Assembly (NCBI RefSeq): GCF_019279795.1
Contig: NC_056743.1
Location: forward strand, 629,632,105-629,696,104
Source: Protopterus annectens
Taxonomy: Eukaryota > Chordata > Ceratodontiformes > Protopteridae
Direction of reading: 5' to 3'
DNA: 64,000 bases
Position 1 is the stretch's first letter. Every line of letters starts with the position of its first letter. Shown here one piece after another: positions 43,748 to 54,440 of this stretch. The position numbers were made by a program, and so were the translations under genes. Below the pieces are notes generated by a model, which was not told the origin of the DNA, did no database searches, and saw only the letters and a list, made by a program, of their open reading frames with translations.

Positions 43748-44786
43748 TTAGCCAGTATCTGGAATCCCAGGGGCGACAGGTGCAGGCCATCTTTGGCAAA
43801 GCATTGTGGTCTGTTGACCAATGTCGTCCCAGGCAGACAGATACTGGATCCCCTTAGAATGACACCAGAAGCTTAGCCAATTTTTGAAGTCAATAATTTT
43901 GTCCTTGTACTGTGGTATCATTTTGGGCGATGGCAGGATGCTACTCAGGGCTAGGGTCATACCCTCCTGGGGTACTAGATCTGAGAGCTCCTCCATCTCT
44001 CTTCATGTAGTCCAGGGAGGTACATCTCAGGTTATTCACACCAAAATGGACAATGACAAAGTCGTATTTGTACTTGTTGTGGAGTAACCTGAGTGCGTGC
44101 ATTATGTGGCGGATCCTGGCACCCGACAGGCAGCTGACAGTAACTTTCTCCTTGTTTAGCCTGGTGAGTGGGGACATCAGTGTGCCTGACTATAGTCAAC
44201 TATGACTAGTGTGTTGGGTATGTTGTTTTGCCTTATGGGCGGAAGTTGAGTGGCACACTGATTTTGTGGGCTGTGTGTCATTTGGGAAGTGTTGGGTGGT
44301 GGTGGTTGTCTGCATTTCAGCTTGGGAAGTCTCTGTTGCTTGGGCAGATTTTTAATGAGATCCTCCATGAATGTAGGTGTGTGCTTTGTGTTTCTATGTG
44401 TGGGTTTTGGTAATGTGGGTTTTGAAGGACTATGTGTTGTGTGGTGTGGTGCTGGTATTAACCTTCTCCTCTTGACTGTCTAGTCCAGTCTTGTCTGGAG
44501 AGAGCTTGGCTTCCAGTTTGGCTATATAAGTGCATCTCTCACAGGTTGTAGTGTTGGGTGGTAGAAGGAGAGTGTTGTCAGTGTACATGAGGCAATTGCT
44601 ACGGTGCCCCAAGATGCCCAGATTCATCAGGTGGACAGGAGAAAACACCGGGAACTGACCCGTGGACATGCCTGAATAGGTGCTTATTAATTTAGCAGGA
44701 ACGCTTTCTCGAGTGGGACGTTGACGTAGGATTACTGATTTTATCCTTATTAATTTAAGTACTAAGAACTGTTTTCCTCTTGACAA
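43748..44786 (-). pseudogene. LINE ORF1 remnant with esterase-like domain
   Basis: Pieces in order. 44786-44430 includes CERCTYIAKLEAKLS, a cysteine pair and short coiled coil. 44368-44177 is Pro/Gln-rich. 44177-43941 has VTVSCLSGARIRHIMHALR and FVIVHFGVNNLR, matching block I and block III (GxND-like) of SGNH esterases seen in CR1 ORF1. 43996-43748 has LSSILPSPKMIPQYKDKI and later IQYLSAWDDI, the end of that fold. At least three frame changes. Role in the family: RNP formation, with a possible lipid or membrane association. Confidence 0.65.
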
Positions 44787-44910
44787 GTGAGGAAAGTCGA
44801 GTGCTGTAGTAATTTGTAGTTTATTTAGTGTTTACAATGAGTTCTGAACAAGTGCTGAGCACAAGGAAACAGTTTTGAGTGCTGAAACTAAAAAAAAAAC
44901 GCTAGTTCTA

Positions 44911-44932
44911 GCTAAAACTAGCTAGTTTTAGC
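44911..44932. repeat. 22-bp perfect palindrome
   Basis: Self-complementary over 22 bases centred on CTAGCTAG, preceded by a related CTAGTTCTAGCTA at 44902-44914. Function unknown. Confidence 0.9.
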
Positions 44933-47454
44933 ACCAATCCCAAGAAGAGAAGCAGGTCTTTGCCTGTTTCGTGATCCACAGTCTTGTCCCAGATGATGCA
45001 AAGGTCTGCAGGCTTTGTAGCCTTTTTCTGGTAGATGCCTCTAATAGCAACCAGACCAATCAGGTATGTTAAGCACAGGCGCTCACTCTCCAACCAGAGT
45101 CAGGAATCCGTGCACTCTGCTCCTACTGTCCCCAGGATCCAGAATATAAGCACAGATTCTAAGCTGTCACCTATAAAGCAGTTACGTTTTTTGGTGATCA
45201 GCAGTTTCCAGGAAATAATGTAACGACACTCCTCTCACCAGGAGAAAACAGAAGCACTAATCCCAAGATGACTGCTGAGAGGCAGAATGTAGGCTCTACA
45301 ATAACTGGTGGTCTTGCAATAGATGCTTATAGATAAGATGAATGCTATTTTAAAAATGTGCTTAAGAGGGTGTACTAGGCTATTTTTAATGGCACAAATT
45401 AGGCTTTCTGGTAGTTCATCTAGTCCCATGGAGGTGTTTCTGATGATACTGAGAACACAGGTGACTTTTTAATTTTAATTTCAAGTGAAACTGCATTAGG
45501 GAGGAAGAATGGATGGGGTCCCCGTTTTCCTCTGCGGCCCAGAATTTACTTCAGATGTGTATTCCAGTACATTTGCTATCCATTGACTCTGTTATTGCGA
45601 CTCTGCTTTGTTCTAGCATGTTTCTTTACATTCATTTTTTCAGATGAGTCTATAGAAAGCATTTTTACCCATCTTGATGATAAAGTTTATTTCAACTGAA
45701 ACCTTCCTTCTTTTGATTGTTTTAGTGAGTTCTTTTCAGATGTAAATGACTTTGTTACATTGGTTTGGTAAAGTTTGAAGGGTTTGTACTCTTTCCTTTT
45801 GGCTAAGTAATTTGTTGATTTTTTTTTTTTTTTTTTTAAGGTCACTATTTATGTTTATTGCAGAATTTTCGACTTTATTTTTGCTACTGGTGTTGAATGT
45901 ATTGGTGCTGTTTTTTAAACTGTTGCACATGGCTGTGAGTGATTAACTGTTAGATTATGGTGAGGAAACTAATATTTTTAGTCCCAGCTGATTTACACAC
46001 TTGATCAGGACACCATAGTTACCGTTTGAAAATCCTTAATATTAACACTATTTTTGTTGCATTTAGTTTGGTGTGCATGCAGAGCATCAAGGCATTGTGT
46101 TCTGAGTGAGTAGGCTGGCATTGTTTTGCCTTGCATAGCTGGTAGGTTTCTTTATCAGGATGTCTAATATATTTTCCCCTTATTTGTATTTTTGCAGTTT
46201 TCTTCAAAATTATTAGTTTATGACGTTCTAGTGGATTTTTTGCCTATTATTTGATAGATGCATATTTCTCCTCCTCAGTGCAAGGATAGTTTGTGTCACA
46301 AAGCAGGAAAAGTATTTTCTGTTATGGGGAGGCCTATAAATTTATCAAAGTGATGATCGTGTTTTTTTCAGATGGTATAGAGGGATATAGTAACATGTTA
46401 CAAAACTGTAGTTTGTGGTATTTATTGTAACGTGGATGTAGCGTATTTCATGCCCACAGTTTGTTTTTATAAACCTATTGAAGAATTGACTTATAAAATA
46501 GATACAGTACCTCCTTGTTTGATGGGCCAGGCTGAGTGAAAAGAGCTGTAACCAGGTGTTTGCAGAATGCAAGACAGATATTTGAACTTTGTCTCTCTGA
46601 CAAGCACATACACCGATTCCCTCACAGACACAGTAGGCCTCTGGAACAGCTTGGTTTTTTTTTTTTTTTTTTTTTTAGGCTGTAGGGGTTGATGATTGTG
46701 TTATTTGCTTTTCCTGATTTTTTTAGTATGGAAATAATGTGCTCTGAGGAACAAAGGCAAGGTAAAGATAATGAGTGGTGGCTTAAGAGTAATGGCCATT
46801 GGAAAATGTGGTATTGTAATACTGCGAAGGCTTATCCTTTGGTTATTCATAGTCGGGGACTGCTATGCATCCTTAGGCAATGTGATTGCATTTGAGTGGT
46901 TATTTATGGCCACCTGATTATTTTTATGTATCTTGTATAACTGATGCCATGTATATGCACAGTAGCATCACTTCTGCAGTTCTGTGATGATGCTGTTCAT
47001 GAACTGGGGGTTGCCATTTTTCCTTGGTTTTTTAGCACTCTACTGTATAATCCATAAAATGTACCATATTTATGAATCCCACTCAGGACTATTGTTAAAC
47101 CCAGAAATTAATTTACTTGGTACTTTGCTATACAATTGTCCACTAGGTCTTCCATAATTTAGAGCTGACTGTATACAGCAGGTAACTGATTTATGCAATA
47201 TCTACAGAGATGTTTAAATGTGACTTATTCTTTGAGCAACTAAGTAAAAATACCAGAGACTGCAGTCGTTTAATCAAGTATTGACTATACAGTGCAGGCA
47301 GCATCATGTTTTCTACATTTTAAAAAAATAAATCATTTTTTCTACATTTTTATAAATCTGTCAGTAGCAGGACTAAGAAATTGTGATAAGTTGCTGATGC
47401 TTAAATATGTAGCTAAATGAAGGCCATATAAGTAGACACAAAATTGTGGTAATG

Positions 47455-47472
47455 AAAAAAGAAAACTGGATG
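47455..47472. repeat. SINE target-site duplication, left
   Basis: AAAAAAGAAAACTGGATG, identical to 47642-47659 on the other side of the SINE. Confidence 0.93.
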
Positions 47473-47641
47473 ATCTTCTTCTTTCGGCTTTTTCCTGGTT
47501 AGGGGTTGCCACGGCAGATCACCTGTCCGCTCATGATTGGCAGTGGAGTTTTACAGTATCGAGTTGCCAGCCTGGCACCCAACCTTCCACAGAAGGCACA
47601 CACACACACACACACGGCGGCAACGCTAACCGCTGCACCAC
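47473..47641 (-). mobile_element. tRNA-derived SINE with perfect 18-bp TSD
   Basis: Minus-strand element. Its head at 47641 reads GTGGTGCAGCGGTTAGCG, a good Pol III A box (TGGTGCAGCGG) as in many tRNA-derived SINEs. An internal GT run follows, and the tail ends in TGGCAACCCCTAACCAGG and GCCGAAAGAAGAAGAT, a tail type I recall from fish and other vertebrate SINEs. The identical 18-bp duplications show it is a genuine retroposed insertion. No clear B box remains. Confidence 0.88.
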
Positions 47642-47659
47642 AAAAAAGAAAACTGGATG
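47642..47659. repeat. SINE target-site duplication, right
   Basis: Second copy of AAAAAAGAAAACTGGATG. Confidence 0.93.
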
Positions 47660-48637
47660 CTGTGCTTTATTGTTAGATGAAAGTTGTTTTCAGACTGTAT
47701 AATCAAATTGGGTGGTGATACAGCCTTTCACTTGGGACCTCCCAGTAAAATAGCAACCCTAGGTGGATTAGCAAGTTAGAAAATCACAGCTACATACACT
47801 AGCTATATTGTCTATCTGTTTTGTTTTTTTTGCTCTGTCTGTGTCAAGTAGTCCAGTTCTAGGCTACCAGAAAAAATCTGGCAGTAGCGGTTTACATATC
47901 ACTAGTGTAACTGATGTTAAATGCTGTTAGCTGAGAAGGATGCTTGGAGTATTGGATATTCTAGTGATATAACAAGTGAGAAATCGAGACAGTTTGAAAC
48001 TACAGCGAGTCCTGAAACTCCGAGACTGAAAAGTTGGGACCCACTACAGCGAGTCCTGAAACGCAGAGACTGAATGGTCGAAAGAATGGACATGCAAATA
48101 CCAAGTCAGAGATCCCATTTCTCACATTATTCCATTTTCTCTGAGTTATGGCAATCCTGGAGTTGGTATATATAAATCTGGGGGTGCAGGGAGGGCTTGC
48201 ACCTCATCCCCCTGCAAAAAAGTTTTAAGGAGAAAAGTTTTTTCAAAATTGGCTTTTCTGTGATTTTGTCGTCCCTGTCCCCCCCCCCCCCCCCCAATAA
48301 AAAATGATTTGTTACTGGTTAGTGCTGTAAAATGTAAGCTGTCCTTCAATTATTTGCGTATTTAAAAGACCATCTAGGGCAGATTTACTTTAAAAGTACC
48401 AAATACTTTATCTGTAAAGTAGACTTGCAATAGGAAATATAAGCTTTGCATTACTGTAAAGAAACGTGAGAAGCACAACCTTGTGATAGCTTTTCATTAG
48501 CCAGCAAGCAGAACTGATTTCTTTTTTTTTTAGTTTATGCACGTTTTCATAATGAAGAAAGCACATGCACAATTTTCTAAGGTTGTTAGATAGCCAGCTA
48601 ACTTGAGTACCTGTCACTTTCAAAAACAAAACTTCCA
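47660..48637. other. No gene; short repeats only
   Basis: A 50-bp-spaced direct repeat (CTACAGCGAGTCCTGAAAC near 48000 and 48050) and a C-run at 48279-48295. Nothing else recognised. Confidence 0.5.
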
Positions 48638-49253
48638 TGAGTCACAAACAGAAGAATCCACGGCAGGATTAAAATAAGTAGCTTAGCGTAACACTTTCAT
48701 TCAACAGCAGAATTCAAAACCTTAATGTTATGGTGGGCTCATGACATTTTTCTCTCTCAATTTCTCATTTCACAATAGCATAAAGAAGTCTGTCCCCCTG
48801 CAAGTCATCGACTTCACTTCTTCCCCCTTTTTCAGAACAATGCTCTGTCTACCTGCTTATTCTTTCTCATTGATTAGCAGGGTCTCCACACTCTTGCTGA
48901 ATCTGGATCTTTTCTCTCCCAAACCACTCTCCAAAAGCTGTCTCAGAAAGCTGATTTACTGAATTCAGCAGGAGTGTGGGATACTCTGCTAATCAATGAG
49001 AAAGTGTTAAGCAAGTAGACAGAGCCACTACAATATTCTGAAAAAGGTGAAAGAAATGAAGTTATTGAATTTGCAGGAGGACAGACTTTTTTATGCTGTT
49101 AAGAAAGGAAATGAGAGCGAGGAAGAAGTTGTGAACTGTCTTAATGTTAAGGGTCTGAAGAAGTTCAGTTGTTGAATGAAAGAGTTGTACGCTAAACCTT
49201 AGTAAAACTAAGTGTTTTTATCCAACCATGGATTCTTCTGTTTCTGTGGTTCA
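48638..49253. mobile_element. Foldback element with ~280-bp inverted arms
   Basis: The left arm (48638-48908) is an imperfect reverse complement of the right arm (48955-49253). Matching blocks from outside in include AAACAGAAGAATCCA, GCTTAGCGTA against GTTTAGCGTA, TTTCATTCAACA, CTTAATGTTA against CTTAACATT, AAGTCTGTCC, TTTTTCAGAA and TTTCTCATTGATTAGCAG. The unpaired centre is about 45 bp. There is no coding capacity. It looks like a non-autonomous DNA transposon or foldback element; target duplication not identified. Confidence 0.75.
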
Positions 49254-49760
49254 TAGCAGTTTAAGTTTTGGTTATTGTTTTCTACTGCCAAGTGTTTTCT
49301 ATCCTTATCCTTTATGTGTTATAATTTTAATGCATTTTCTAGTAACATGTCACATATGCTACCAGTTATGCACACTTTTCTAAGGTTGTTAGATAATATG
49401 TAGAAAATGGGCATGTCACATACTGCTGACAGAGGGAAGCAGAACAAAATATCTGTATTTTTAGCAAAATATTGATTTCACAATACATTACTATTTGATA
49501 AGAAATGCATAATCTCAAGTATTAAATAGCTTAACAAAGCAACTGTGACTTATTTTATGAACGTTCAAACTGTTTTGCATGTTAGTTTTTGTGTGGTCAG
49601 CTCTTTTAGAAGTAAGTTGCATTTAAAATTTAGTTTGTTCTTATGTTCATACTGGTGGGGTTTCCTGCTCATCATCACATCAGTTTCATGTCTAAACAGT
49701 GAAATTTGGTGCTAGGTGATTGTACCTTGTGGTTGTGACCATATAATGTATTTTTTTCAG
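49254..49760. other. Intron sequence upstream of the SEC22B-like exon
   Basis: T-rich tract ending in TTTTTTTCAG at 49760, a good polypyrimidine tract and 3' splice site. Confidence 0.6.
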
Positions 49761-49907
49761 ATAGTTATATCCAGAAGTTAAAGAAGACCTACATTGATTC
49801 ATGGTCCCGACGCCATCTCAGCTCTATTAACACTGAACTACAGGATGTGCAGAAGATTATGGTAACAAATATTGAAGAAGTCCTCCAGAGGGGTGAGGCC
49901 CTCTCAG
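49761..49907 (+). CDS. SEC22B: SEC22B-like vesicle SNARE, one internal exon
   Basis: 147 bp bounded by TTTTTTTCAG on the left and GTACGT on the right. It is open in phase 1 at both ends (49 codons' worth). The product contains [14 protein letters not shown], then [12 protein letters not shown], then [12 protein letters not shown]. This is the start of the R-SNARE coiled coil of SEC22B, with the zero-layer Arg in LQRGE and the linker after the longin domain. SEC22B acts in ER-Golgi membrane fusion. From memory of the human protein, about 39 of 49 residues agree, low for so conserved a gene. Changes cluster in the SRARRNL segment, which reads SWSRRHL here. Other exons are not found in the window. 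It may be the true gene in a long-intron genome, or a diverged paralogue. Confidence 0.85.
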
Positions 49908-50409
49908 GTACGTCAAGGCAATTTGCTGGAATCACTTTACATATTTTTCCATTGAAAGATCTGTATGTCTGCCAGTCAATAGCATATTCATTTTAAGCAA
50001 GCATCATTGATTTATTACACTGTTGTTGAGGGTAAATAGGCAGAAAATTCAGAAAGGCAGAAACAGACTTGACTTTGACTTTGATAATCTGGTTCTGCTT
50101 GGGGAAGTTGTCACATGATGTAAACATGTATTTCACTGACTTGACTTCAGATGCCCACTGCAGTGGGTAATTTTTTAAGATTTCCTCTACTGATGTCCCC
50201 AACTTGGTACATTTCCAAATCTGCGCTGTCTACTGTATCTCCCAGTGCATGTTGTGGTGCTTTTGGTACAGTACAAGGATGCATCTAGCCATTGCTTTCC
50301 CAGTTTATTTAATGTTGCTTGTTAAGGTCCTATCTCAGTGCTAACTTTGTCATTCAAAGATTACTATATTCAGTGCCTTAATCATTGAAACCTGCTAAGG
50401 TTTGTGTGA
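49908..50409. other. Intron sequence downstream of the exon
   Basis: Starts with the 5' splice site GTACGT. No further exon recognised. Confidence 0.55.
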
Positions 50410-50865
50410 TAGCCTGGCTCTGTGGCATAGAGGGATGCATTCCTACTTACAACCCAGATGACCTGAGTTATATAGTGGCTTGGCCACTGGGGGAGCCTGG
50501 TGGAGGATTTGAGATAAGTAACCAACTCCAGCTCACCCATCCTGGAGTAGGGAATGGTAGTTCCATTTCAGTGTTTTTTACCAAACAGTTGAGTGTTTGC
50601 AAGACATTGAAGTGGCCAAGGCTAGGTATGTGGGCTTTGTGTTGCCAAGCTGGTGATAGCTGACATTAGCATATGTGTGCATGTGCACCATGGGAGGTCA
50701 TAATAGGCTTCATTGGTTATGTGAGTGCCAATGTCAGCCACTAGGGGCAAGCTTAGGACCTAAAGTAACACCATAATGTCTAACACAGTAGCAACTTCCT
50801 TGGCTGCCTTGGTCCTTTCTGGTCAGCTGTCATGCTCAAGGTGGAGACTTCCCAGTACTAGAGGA
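50410..50865 (+). repeat. Interspersed repeat, copy 2
   Basis: Second copy of the repeat at 35834-36305. Head GGCTCTGTGGCATAGAGGG resembles a tRNA-type A box. The rest aligns in blocks with the first copy. Confidence 0.5.
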
Positions 50866-50927
50866 ACGAGTGGGCTCAAGATCAGTAAGAGGGGGCTGAT
50901 AGAGTAAGCTCAAAGGGGGAAACAGCC

Positions 50928-51540
50928 GGGTCTGTATTATAAAGTCGAACGCTTACCTTGTCGAATACCTAAATGTCGACCTGTCATCATCGAACCGCAT
51001 AAACGCTGAATGCCCTAAACCGCGAAATTCAAAAAGTTGAACTGTCATACTTGTCCCAACCCACCGCCCGCTACATACTACCTACACAAACTAAATAAAC
51101 CACATACGTACACTAACCAAAACCCTACTTCTAACACTAAACTAAACCCTACTTCTAACCCTACACTAAGTCTTACATATACCACCATGTATGCACTTAA
51201 CTTAACCCGCACCTTAAACCTAAGGTCCATAACTATTGCACACTTACCTTAAAAAGCTAAACCCAAACAAACTAAGTAATGCAAACACATACACTTAACA
51301 AAACCCTACACTAAATCTAACATACATTACCATCTATGCACTTACCTTAACCCACACCCTAACCCTAAGGTCCATAACTATCACATACTTACCTTACGGA
51401 GCTGTACCGCAGAAGGCCAATCATGACGATTTGACGTTTCCGCTTTCGCTCTTCTGGACAATCAATGTTTTTGCAGTTTGATGACGTGCCGACGTTTAGG
51501 TATTCGATAAGGTAAGCATTCAACTTTACAATATAGACCC
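50928..51540. mobile_element. Non-autonomous DNA transposon, 613 bp, 8-bp TSD
   Basis: Terminal inverted repeats of about 62 bp start GGGTCTRTATTRTAAAG and share GCTTACCTT.TCGAATACC at roughly 87 percent identity. The element is flanked by AAACAGCC on both sides (50920-50927 and 51541-51548). Inside are two diverged copies of a ~145-bp segment (about 51160-51250 and 51305-51395) and several AACCCTA or AACCCTAA motifs. No transposase. An 8-bp duplication is compatible with hAT, P or Merlin groups; the termini do not decide. Confidence 0.8.
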
Positions 51541-51548
51541 AAACAGCC

Positions 51549-52611
51549 ACCCTAGACCAAAACAGCCACCCTTCAGAAATGTTCCTGTTATCATCTGATC
51601 AAGCCATTGACCCATACAGCAAGCCTATTTATTACCTGAGAGAGGTCCATGATGTGAGGAAGTGTTACAGTTGCCAGCACTTTATCCTAGACATTGATCA
51701 GAGGGTGAGAGCTTTCAAGTCTACATTTCCTAAGAAGATAGCACCCTTAGGTGGTTGCCATTGTAGTGTCTGATAGATGGGGTTCTCACATGGATCCTGA
51801 GTAGAGGCTGGATAAGGAAAGACAATAGACCTGACACTGGCCGACACAACTGTCTTCAAAGTCTTTCCCTTAGATTGCCCCAAGCTCTCATTTGCTACCT
51901 ACATTCTTTTTCTGTGTCTCAACTAATGAAGGATGATGTTTTCATCTGAACTGCCTGATGAGAGGAGCAGTTACAGCCATATTGAGGAATGTATCCTATA
52001 AGGTCAGTGCTAGGGAAAATTTGACCAGGTCTTTGAGGAACTTCCAGTGCTCTTTTTGATAGTTGTCATTGGATCTTTTACATTCACTTGAGCTGCCACT
52101 ACTTCAAGCAAATGGAACCTCAGTTTAACATCTTAGCTGAAAGATGACAGGACACAAGAGTGCAGCGCTGTCTTAATGATGTAATGCAGTGTCATCAATC
52201 CATTCACCTAGAGTGGGAAGAGAACTGACAGACTTCTGGTCTTTCAGTACAAAAGTGAGTGTGGTACTTGTTATGCCACTGACACTTCCCTTGTTAGTGC
52301 ATCCAACTTGCTAACAACATGCATTGCCTTATCCATAAGCAGAAGGGTTAAAAACCTCACCCTTTGCCCATTTTCTGTTTTGGGGGTAATTGTGCATGCA
52401 TTCAAATGTCTAACCAAAACTATAAAAGTCATTCTTCTGTTTATACCATTGAAGCAATTTTTAGTATTGACATTGTCATCAAGGCCTCGGTTTTCACACC
52501 TGTTTTCCACACACATTTGGCAAAGGGTTATCAGTTATTTTTTTATGCATTTGGTCCTTTCTTCCCTTCTGTGCTATGGCCAGTTTAGACTGATACTTGC
52601 TTTTTTCCTGT
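51549..52611. other. No gene recognised
   Basis: Some open frames but no recognisable family. The right part directly abuts DIRS B3 at about 52612. Confidence 0.45.
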
Positions 52612-53265
52612 GTGGCCTGTCTTCCTCTGGGAACTATTGCTATCCAGTCAGACAACATGTCAGTGGTCTGGTACATCAACAAACGGGGGAACCAGGTCTT
52701 ATCCACTTTGTCGAGAGGCCATGAGAGTATGGGAATGTGCGATCTCCACCAACCGTTTTCTGATAGCAATGCACATTCTAGGTCAGTCCAACATCTTAGC
52801 AGACAAATTGAGCAGGACTATCCTTTCGACCTTACGAGTGGTCTCTGAATCCTTATGTAGCAGATCAGATCTTCCTCAGGTGGAGTCAGCCTTGCTGCGA
52901 TCTCTTCATATCGCCATCCAACCCGAAGTGCAGCGAGTTTTTTGCTCTAATTCCCCCAGATGGGGGAAGCCCCCAGAGACGCTCTTGGCCATGCTTGGCC
53001 ACCTGGTCTTCTTTATGCGTATCCCCAGCTTCCTCTCATGACAAAGTTTTTACAGAAAGCTTGTCGGTTGGGGAGCAGAGTTATCCTCATTGCACCATTC
53101 TGGCCTCGTCACGTTTGGCTCCCTTGCCTGCGGTCTCATCTCGTAGCTCTGCCCTGGATCTTGGATCCCATTCCGGATCTTATTCATCATCCCTCGGGAA
53201 TTGCTCCCCTGAATCTGGACCGTCTCAAGCCCTCTCAGCCTGGTTACTCCAGTTCCATTAGTTGC
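52612..53265 (+). pseudogene. DIRS B3 RNase H and MT-like remnant
   Basis: Starts GTIAIQSDNMSVVWYINKRG (RNase H, Asp of the third motif), changes frame near 52690 and continues RFLIAMHILGQSNILADKLSR. The MT-like region has APRDALGHAWPPGLLYAYPQ (about 52965-53025), then FLQKACRLGSRVILIAPFWPR and VWLPCL. The position of the [DNS]PP[YFW] motif reads YPQL. At least three frame changes. Confidence 0.78.
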
Positions 53266-53269
53266 TAGG

Positions 53270-54124
53270 ACTCCCGGTATCTCTTTCCCAGTTAAATCCA
53301 TCCTAATAGCGGCGCATATGTCCTCTACCAGGAAAGTCTGCAGTAGTAAGTGGAAATGTTTTTCCATTTGGGCTTCAGAGAGAAATCTGGATCCTTTAAC
53401 CGCTCCGGTTCCAGTGGCGTTAGACATTTTGTCTCATATTTTCCAACAAGGGACTAGTTCTTCCACAGTGAAAGTACAGCTGGTGGCTATTTCCCATTTT
53501 CATGTTGGAGAATATTCAGGCTCTCTAGCTGCTGCCAGAATTTGCAAGACTTTTTTGAAGGGTACTTTTCTTCTGAGGCCTCCTATTAAGAATCTGTCTC
53601 TGCCATGGGACCTGACTTTGGTCCTTCAGGCTTTGATCGCGCCCCCATTCGAACCTGCAGCATCACTTGACTTAAACTTCTTATCATGGAAAACTGCCTT
53701 CCTGGTGGCTATTACTTCAGCCAGGAGAGTGTCGGAACTTCAAGCCCTGTGTATGAAACCGCTTTACCTAGTGTTTCACAAGGCTAGAGTATCTCTCAGG
53801 ACTAACACGTCCTTTCTACCTAAAGTTGCTTCAGAGTAAAATATTAATCAGTCGATTAATTTGCCTGTATTCTTCCCTAATTTTCAAAATAAAGGGGAAT
53901 ATAAACTTCATTTTTCTGGATGTGCACAGGCGGTTATGATTTTATTTGCATAGGTCCAAACCTTTCCGTAAATCTGATCAGCTTTTTGTTTCCATTGTTA
54001 AACCATTTTTGGGAAAACCAGTTTCAAAAGTGACTATCGCTAAATGGATTTCGCTTTGTATTTTGCAAGCTTATAGAGAACTTGGATTACCAGCCCCAGA
54101 AGGGGTGCATGCTCACTCTACCCG
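53270..54124 (+). pseudogene. DIRS B3 tyrosine recombinase, N-terminal piece
   Basis: From 53318, SSTRKVCSSKWKCFSIWASE, STVKVQLVAISHFHVGEY, then SWKTAFLVAITSARRVSELQ (Arg I) in one 173-codon frame to 53839, where a TAA falls near the residue after KVASE. A later frame contains RSKPFRKSDQLFVSI and VTIAKWISLCI, ending at HAHST plus the first bases of Arg, exactly at the A3 insertion. The His-x-x-Arg motif is thus split by A3. Confidence 0.82.
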
Positions 54125-54137
54125 ATGTTAATCGTGT

Positions 54138-54307
54138 TTCACTGTTGCAGTCATCACTGTAGGGTTCTTCCTGCCGGCAGGCAGCCCTCTGTCGACCAGA
54201 ATCCCAAAGTCTGGGTCCAGTGTCTGCTATTCAGTCATGCTCCCTGATGTCAGAGCGCCAAGAGTACAAAGCTGCCGGCCGACGCCATGTTCTCCAGTCT
54301 TTCTTGC
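54138..54307 (+). repeat. DIRS A3 left inverted terminal repeat
   Basis: About 170 bp, mirror of 59542-59711, with roughly ten mismatches (for example TCGACC against GGCCGGCC, and AGTGTCTGCT against GGCGTCGGCT). Confidence 0.9.
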
Positions 54308-54440
54308 CGTGCGGTGGAAGCAGTTCGCAAGTGCCGGTCAGCTGACTCCTGATATTTTTTCGTGCTTCAATTCGAAGACTTACTTCTTCTTCACAAAGCT
54401 AAGTACCCCGTTGGGGAAACTTTTTTCTTGCTCCAGTCCG

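Larger units (their letters stand above)
41048..44790 (-). mobile_element. CR1-like LINE, nearly full-length 5' part, 3' end cut by PLE
   Basis: Minus strand: ORF1 with an esterase-like domain, then AP endonuclease and RT. The 3' end is replaced by the PLE pair at 41047. ORF1 esterase domains are known for CR1-type LINEs. A related element is at 6985-8233 plus 13858-14147. Except for the RT portion, frames are broken. Confidence 0.8.
44791..47472. other. No gene recognised
   Basis: AT-rich. Contains a perfect palindrome (44911-44932) and T-runs at 45819-45837 and 46655-46676. No exon, tRNA or transposon signature was recognised. The stretch just upstream of the LINE may be LINE 5' UTR. Confidence 0.45.

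Noticed and set aside
44908..45093. Minus-strand 61-codon frame as a LINE ORF1 PHD finger
   Set aside because: A few Cys and His residues but no proper PHD spacing, and it lies upstream of the recognisable ORF1.
48000..48080. Two copies of CTACAGCGAGTCCTGAAAC spaced by 50 bp as a regulatory array
   Set aside because: Only two diverging units, with no neighbouring gene signal; treated as a local duplication.
51150..51390. Interstitial telomere array (AACCCTA motifs)
   Set aside because: Units are few, imperfect and confined within a transposon with its own inverted repeats.
51579..51773. 64-codon frame with two Cys pairs (KCYSCQH, GGCHC)
   Set aside because: Looks zinc-like but has no matching family, no splice sites and no second copy in the window.
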